Positions 6,327 through 9,109 of a DNA stretch of 9,109 nt are shown here, in pieces (the stretch's first letter is position 1; each line of letters begins with the position of its first letter). Origin of the DNA: Promethearchaeota archaeon. Its GTDB lineage: Archaea; Asgardarchaeota; Lokiarchaeia; Sigynarchaeales; SOKP01. The translations under genes were made by a program, and so were the position numbers. Below the pieces are notes generated by a model, which was not told where the DNA came from, made no database searches, and was given only the letters and a program-made list of their open reading frames with translations. Location: contig WJKD01000597.1 of the NCBI GenBank assembly GCA_014729315.1, positions 1 through 9,109 on the forward strand, given 5' to 3'.

Positions 6327-7628
6327 TTAATTTTTTAACTCTTGGATTATTTTTTCGCGTTCTAGTTTTTCCTCTTCTGTAAGCTCAATTTCTTCCCTTT
6401 TCACTAAAAACATGAAGATTAAAGCCAAAACCAGAAATAAAGAGCAAACAAGGAAAAAGAATGTAAAACCCACTAAATCGGTGATAGCACCCACAATCCC
6501 TGGGCCTAAAATCGCTGCGGTGTACATAAACAAATAATACACACCAGTATAAGTTCCTATTTTTTTTTCAGAAGGTGCTAGACTCCATAAGGTTACTAAC
6601 GTATTAATGTTGACCAAGGCGTAGCCAATGCCTATTAGGATAAGCACAATATACACGACTGATATATTTTGAATAAAAAAGCCCAACAACATCGCACCAA
6701 TGAAAATTATCAGTCCTACTTTAATAGTCGCTTTTCTTCCAAATTTTCCGGCGATAATTGCCGATGGAAGTGCCATAATTAAGAACACTAAAGACGCGTA
6801 CAATAGCGATCCTCCTGCTGCTCCCCTGGTTAAGCCTAAAACGCTGGTTCCATAAATCGTAAATAAGGCTCGAAACCCTTCGTATCCAATATACACAAAA
6901 AAAATTGCCAAAAGAATAAATAATGTGCTCTTATCTTTTTCAGAGGCAATATCTTTTAAACTATCAATTAATTTCGGTTTTTGTATTTCTTGATCGCATT
7001 CTAGCTCTTTTTTATCCATTTGTAAACATAATTGATAAGAATAGGATTCTGTTTCTTTAATAGTAAGAACTCCGATAACCAAAGTAACGACCATTATAAC
7101 CGAAACAATAATAAACGATAGTTGGAGGCTGATGTCTACTAAAAGATAACTTATTAAAGCGGCCACAATAGCGCCAAAACCTCCCATGAGATTTAATATT
7201 GCGTTCGCTTTACTTCTGTTTTCAGATTTAATAAAATCAGGAATCAAGGCTACTTGTTGAGTTCTATAGAAACTCATCGCTAAAATAAAGCAAAAAATAA
7301 ATATGAATAGCGTAAAAAACGACGTCTCAAAAGCGATGAGGGCAAAGAATAATGCTGCGAAAGGAACTCCAATAATAAGATACGGAATTCTTCTTCCCAA
7401 TCGACTTCTTGTGTTATCAGATAGGTTTCCCACGATCGGTTGGATTATTAGACCTAAGAGATTATCCAGCCCCAAAATCAATCCAACTAAGGCTAAAGTT
7501 CCCAAGTATTTGTATAAACTGATACTTACTTGACTATCGTACATTTCCCAAGCAAGTATCGTTGCAAAAAATGTTAACCCTATCAAAAAAGTGTTTTTAT
7601 AATCCAGTTTTTCTTCTTCGATTGACAT
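6327..7628 (-). CDS. MFS transporter, SLC45/GPH (glycoside-pentoside-hexuronide)-like
   Basis: This 433-residue membrane protein has the hydrophobic pattern of 12 transmembrane helices. The N-terminal half has the loop 2-3 signature G67-x-x-SD-x-x-RSRxGRR80-x-P, typical of SLC45/GPH sugar:cation symporters, preceded by GLDNLLGLIIQP. A charged cytoplasmic loop at about 190-235 separates the halves, and the second half carries the matching GKFGRKATIK motif near residue 293. The C-terminus is a charged cytoplasmic tail. A sugar or related polyol is the likely cargo by family, but the substrate cannot be told. The ATG at 7628 is the only credible start: the frame is closed 18 bases upstream. It has no visible SD, unlike most genes here, so it may be (nearly) leaderless from AATAAAAA at about 7660-7667, or depend on reading of the small ORF upstream. 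Confidence 0.88.
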   Translation of the reverse strand: MSIEEEKLDYKNTFLIGLTFFATILAWEMYDSQVSISLYKYLGTLALVGLILGLDNLLGLIIQPIVGNLSDNTRSRLGRRIPYLIIGVPFAALFFALIAFETSFFTLFIFIFCFILAMSFYRTQQVALIPDFIKSENRSKANAILNLMGGFGAIVAALISYLLVDISLQLSFIIVSVIMVVTLVIGVLTIKETESYSYQLCLQMDKKELECDQEIQKPKLIDSLKDIASEKDKSTLFILLAIFFVYIGYEGFRALFTIYGTSVLGLTRGAAGGSLLYASLVFLIMALPSAIIAGKFGRKATIKVGLIIFIGAMLLGFFIQNISVVYIVLILIGIGYALVNINTLVTLWSLAPSEKKIGTYTGVYYLFMYTAAILGPGIVGAITDLVGFTFFFLVCSLFLVLALIFMFLVKREEIELTEEEKLEREKIIQELKN

Positions 7629-7689
7629 GAGTTTTCGATTATTTTAAAAAAATAATTGATTTTTATTGATACTATTCGGTCTTTTTTTA

Positions 7690-7764
7690 TTAAAGCTTAT
7701 CCTTATCAAGTATATTAGCATCGTTATTATTATGTTTTTTTATCAAATTTCTGATTAATCTCAA
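7690..7764 (-). CDS. possible 24-residue small ORF with strong SD, upstream of the MFS gene
   Basis: On the - strand a perfect AGGAGG (7777 to 7772) lies 7 bases before a TTG (7764 to 7762) that opens 24 codons ending at TAA (7692 to 7690). The predicted peptide begins MRLIRNLIKK and ends LDKDKL: a basic, partly amphipathic start, an Asn/Asp-rich centre and a charged end. A TATA-like ATTTAATTA at about 7803-7811 is centred some 42 bases upstream, the same arrangement as in front of the Lrp gene. The stop is 61 bases before the MFS start. It could be a leader peptide, a free small protein, or a chance ORF; TTG as start has a precedent next door in the hydrolase gene. No family is recognised. 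Confidence 0.35.
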   Translation of the reverse strand: MRLIRNLIKKHNNNDANILDKDKL

Positions 7765-7771
7765 GATTTTT

Positions 7772-7811
7772 CCTCCTTCTTTGGAAGTTTTTCGAAAATC
7801 TAATTAAATAT
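7772..7811 (-). promoter_or_regulatory. TATA-like box and SD in front of the small ORF
   Basis: ATTTAATTA-type box near 7803-7811 and AGGAGG at 7777-7772, both on the - strand. With usual archaeal spacing transcription would start near 7781, giving a leader of about 17 bases that contains the SD. This could be the main promoter for the MFS gene too, with the small ORF in its leader. The preceding hydrolase gene is followed only by a weak T5 (7842-7838). Confidence 0.35.
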
Positions 7812-7890
7812 AGACTTCGATAAATAACATAAGAGGGAAAAATGATTTCTATAAAATAATTTTATTTTTAAATTAGGAGTTTTGATAAAA

Positions 7891-8913
7891 TTAAGCCTTA
7901 AAAAAAAATTTCCCATCTTTTTCGACACGTTCAACTTTTCCTTGGTCTTCCATATAGATTAAATGAGCGACAACTTCGCTCAAGGCTAAATATGAATTCA
8001 TCTCGTCGAGGTCTTCACCAAAATGAATCATGGCAATTTGTAAAGGTGTCATGGGATTATTTCTTATAAGATTTGAAATTTGCTTGAGTCGTTGACTGTG
8101 GTGTTCTTTAATTTCCGTTATCCGTTTAAGAGGGTCATAAATTACTTCTTGATGAGCAGGAAATATGATTTCGGGTTTCAATTCGCTAATTCGGTCCAGA
8201 GAATCTAAGTAATATTTAAGAATGTTTGTAAAATCGTAATTTACTTCAATATCGGGATTCACTAAAAAATTTCCAATGTGGGGCGTAATTCGACTAAGAA
8301 TATGGTCTCCAGAAAACAAGTATTTTCTTGTTTCATCAAAAATGCATATGTGTCCCAGTGAATGTCCAGGAGTCCATATTGCTTCGATCTTATTGACTCC
8401 AAATTCGAGCATATCTCCATCTTTCAAAAGCCTGTCTGGTCTTTGATATCTTCTCAATTTAGGCCACATCGTAAACCATTTCACCAGTTTTTCGCCCTGT
8501 TCTTCAGTGAGTCCAAATTTGACTGCCTTTTCCGCAAGGTCTTTTGCTATTTGTTTGATCTCGTCGCTATTTTTTGGATTTGTTTCCCACTTTACCATTT
8601 GATCGGTAAGCTTACCCATAACAATCTTCATTTGTGGGTTTTTTCGTTTAAACTTTCTTAATAAGCCGATGTGGTCAAGATGGTGGTGAGAAACAATACA
8701 GAAATCGATATCTGCTATTGATTTATTTATTTTTTTTAATTGTGCTATAAATTGTTTCGCCCAATTTCCCATGTTTAAACCCGCGTCGTATAAAATGTGA
8801 AAATTGTCAACCTTAAAAAGATAGCAGCACACAAATTTAACGTCAAAAGGCACATCAATCTTTATGCGGTAAACATCCTTAATTAGAGATATATCTGCTT
8901 TAAATTTCTGCAA
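7891..8913 (-). CDS. metallo-beta-lactamase-fold hydrolase with C-terminal winged helix (LACTB2-like)
   Basis: This 340-residue protein has a complete binuclear metal site of the metallo-beta-lactamase fold: HHHLDH with His76, His78, Asp80 and His81, then His184 (TPGHSLGH), Asp203 (FSGDH) and His254 (FPAHQ). Residues about 100-165 form a charged helical insert. The last 70 residues or so resemble the winged-helix domain found behind LACTB2-type hydrolases. Members hydrolyse thioesters, lactones or nucleic acids; the substrate here is not evident. Soluble, no signal peptide. No ATG precedes the conserved N-terminus: the frame is closed at 8941-8943, and TTG at 8913 is the only ordinary start codon. 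AAAGGA lies just 2 bases before it and GGAAAG 8 bases before it, so the SD is imperfect. The gene is separated from both neighbours by untranslated spacers. Confidence 0.87.
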   Translation of the reverse strand: MQKFKADISLIKDVYRIKIDVPFDVKFVCCYLFKVDNFHILYDAGLNMGNWAKQFIAQLKKINKSIADIDFCIVSHHHLDHIGLLRKFKRKNPQMKIVMGKLTDQMVKWETNPKNSDEIKQIAKDLAEKAVKFGLTEEQGEKLVKWFTMWPKLRRYQRPDRLLKDGDMLEFGVNKIEAIWTPGHSLGHICIFDETRKYLFSGDHILSRITPHIGNFLVNPDIEVNYDFTNILKYYLDSLDRISELKPEIIFPAHQEVIYDPLKRITEIKEHHSQRLKQISNLIRNNPMTPLQIAMIHFGEDLDEMNSYLALSEVVAHLIYMEDQGKVERVEKDGKFFFKA

Positions 8914-8938
8914 AATCCTTTCTTTCCAATGAATTATT

Positions 8939-8947
8939 ATTTAAAAT
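8939..8947 (-). promoter_or_regulatory. TATA-like box of the hydrolase gene
   Basis: An ATTTTAAAT-type box on the - strand, centred about 30 bases before the TTG start, would place transcription start only a few bases before the codon. That fits a nearly leaderless mRNA and the poor SD. Support is sequence resemblance and position only. Confidence 0.35.
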
Positions 8948-9021
8948 AAAATTAAGAGAAAGATATGTATTTTGCCCTTTAATTCATTTTTGTTCAAATC
9001 TACAAAACTCACCCACGAATA

Positions 9022-9041
9022 ATGCTAATTAATGTTAGCAT
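9022..9041. repeat. perfect 7-base inverted repeat
   Basis: ATGCTAA at 9022-9028 is the reverse complement of TTAGCAT at 9035-9041, with a six-base centre TTAATG. On the - strand it overlaps the stop codon of the partial gene at the right edge. It lies about 110 bases upstream of the hydrolase start. It could be a regulator-binding palindrome, an mRNA 3' hairpin, or chance; there is no T run after it on the - strand. Confidence 0.45.
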
Positions 9042-9108
9042 CTTTGTCCAGTTTTTGCAATAAATGTATTAAAAATCTACGGTAATCCTCTAACAAAGCT
9101 GTCGTAGA
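9025..9108 (-). CDS. C-terminal end of an unidentified protein (partial)
   Basis: On the - strand a frame is open from the window edge for 27 codons and ends at TAG (9027 to 9025). The tail reads like a soluble helical C-terminus, with LLEDYRRFLIHLL followed by QKLDKDANIN. The other two - strand frames close within 6-11 codons of the edge. Same orientation as the hydrolase, MFS and TIM-barrel genes, with 111 bases before the hydrolase start. Too short to assign a family; a chance open frame is possible. Confidence 0.4.
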   Translation of the reverse strand, partial: STTALLEDYRRFLIHLLQKLDKDANIN

Positions 9109-9109
9109 C

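Noticed and set aside
7303..7533. + strand open frames inside the MFS gene (7303-7533) and the hydrolase gene (8362-8661)
   Set aside because: Both are mirror images of confident - strand genes and their products look like random basic or aromatic-rich sequence.
7823..7856. + strand GAGGG then ATG near 7843
   Set aside because: The frame closes after five codons; no coding value.
1..9109. CRISPR array, tRNA/rRNA genes, insertion sequence or prophage
   Set aside because: No repeated spacer-repeat pattern, no cloverleaf-like stretch, no transposase or integrase frame and no long terminal inverted repeats were seen in any spacer.

Overview
This A+T-rich window looks archaeal. Genes are closely packed. 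Shine-Dalgarno (SD) sites of the AGGAGG type are combined with TATA-like boxes about 30-45 bases upstream of starts and with oligo-T runs after stops. The gene content also fits: an archaeal-style Lrp/AsnC regulator, an HdrABC module and MetV/MetF. The mixture of a heterodisulfide-reductase/methylene-THF-reductase block with an SLC45/GPH-like transporter and a LACTB2-like hydrolase suggests an anaerobic archaeon with a Wood-Ljungdahl-type C1 pathway. An Asgard (Lokiarchaeia-like) or Bathyarchaeia-like lineage is my guess, not something the sequence proves.

Left half, + strand (1-4731): five genes in the order hdrA-mvhD fusion (5' end cut off by the window), hdrC, hdrB, metV, metF. Spacing is 0-2 bases within hdrA-C-B and within metV-metF. 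A 103-base A/T-only-like spacer with an oligo-T run separates hdrB from metV. The set matches the HdrABC-MvhD-MetVF complex proposed for acetogens such as Moorella. In that model MetF/MetV reduce methylene-tetrahydrofolate (or a related pterin) and the flavin- and Fe-S-rich Hdr part supplies or splits the electrons. Here MvhD is fused to the C-terminus of HdrA, so the electron entry module is tethered to the bifurcating subunit.

Middle (4732-5394): a single Lrp/AsnC regulator gene with its own promoter and a very good SD follows metF. It is the obvious candidate regulator of the block, although no target site is proven. A short spacer with a hairpin separates it from the convergent genes on the right.

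Right half, - strand (5395-9108): in transcription order from the right edge there is the C-terminal end of an unidentified protein, a metallo-beta-lactamase-fold hydrolase starting at TTG, a possible 24-codon small ORF with a strong SD, a 12-helix MFS transporter, and a TIM-barrel metalloenzyme that keeps all nine metal ligands of the endonuclease IV fold. Spacers of about 100-260 bases with their own TATA-like and oligo-T elements suggest these are mostly separate transcription units, not one operon. No mobile element, CRISPR array, tRNA or rRNA was seen.
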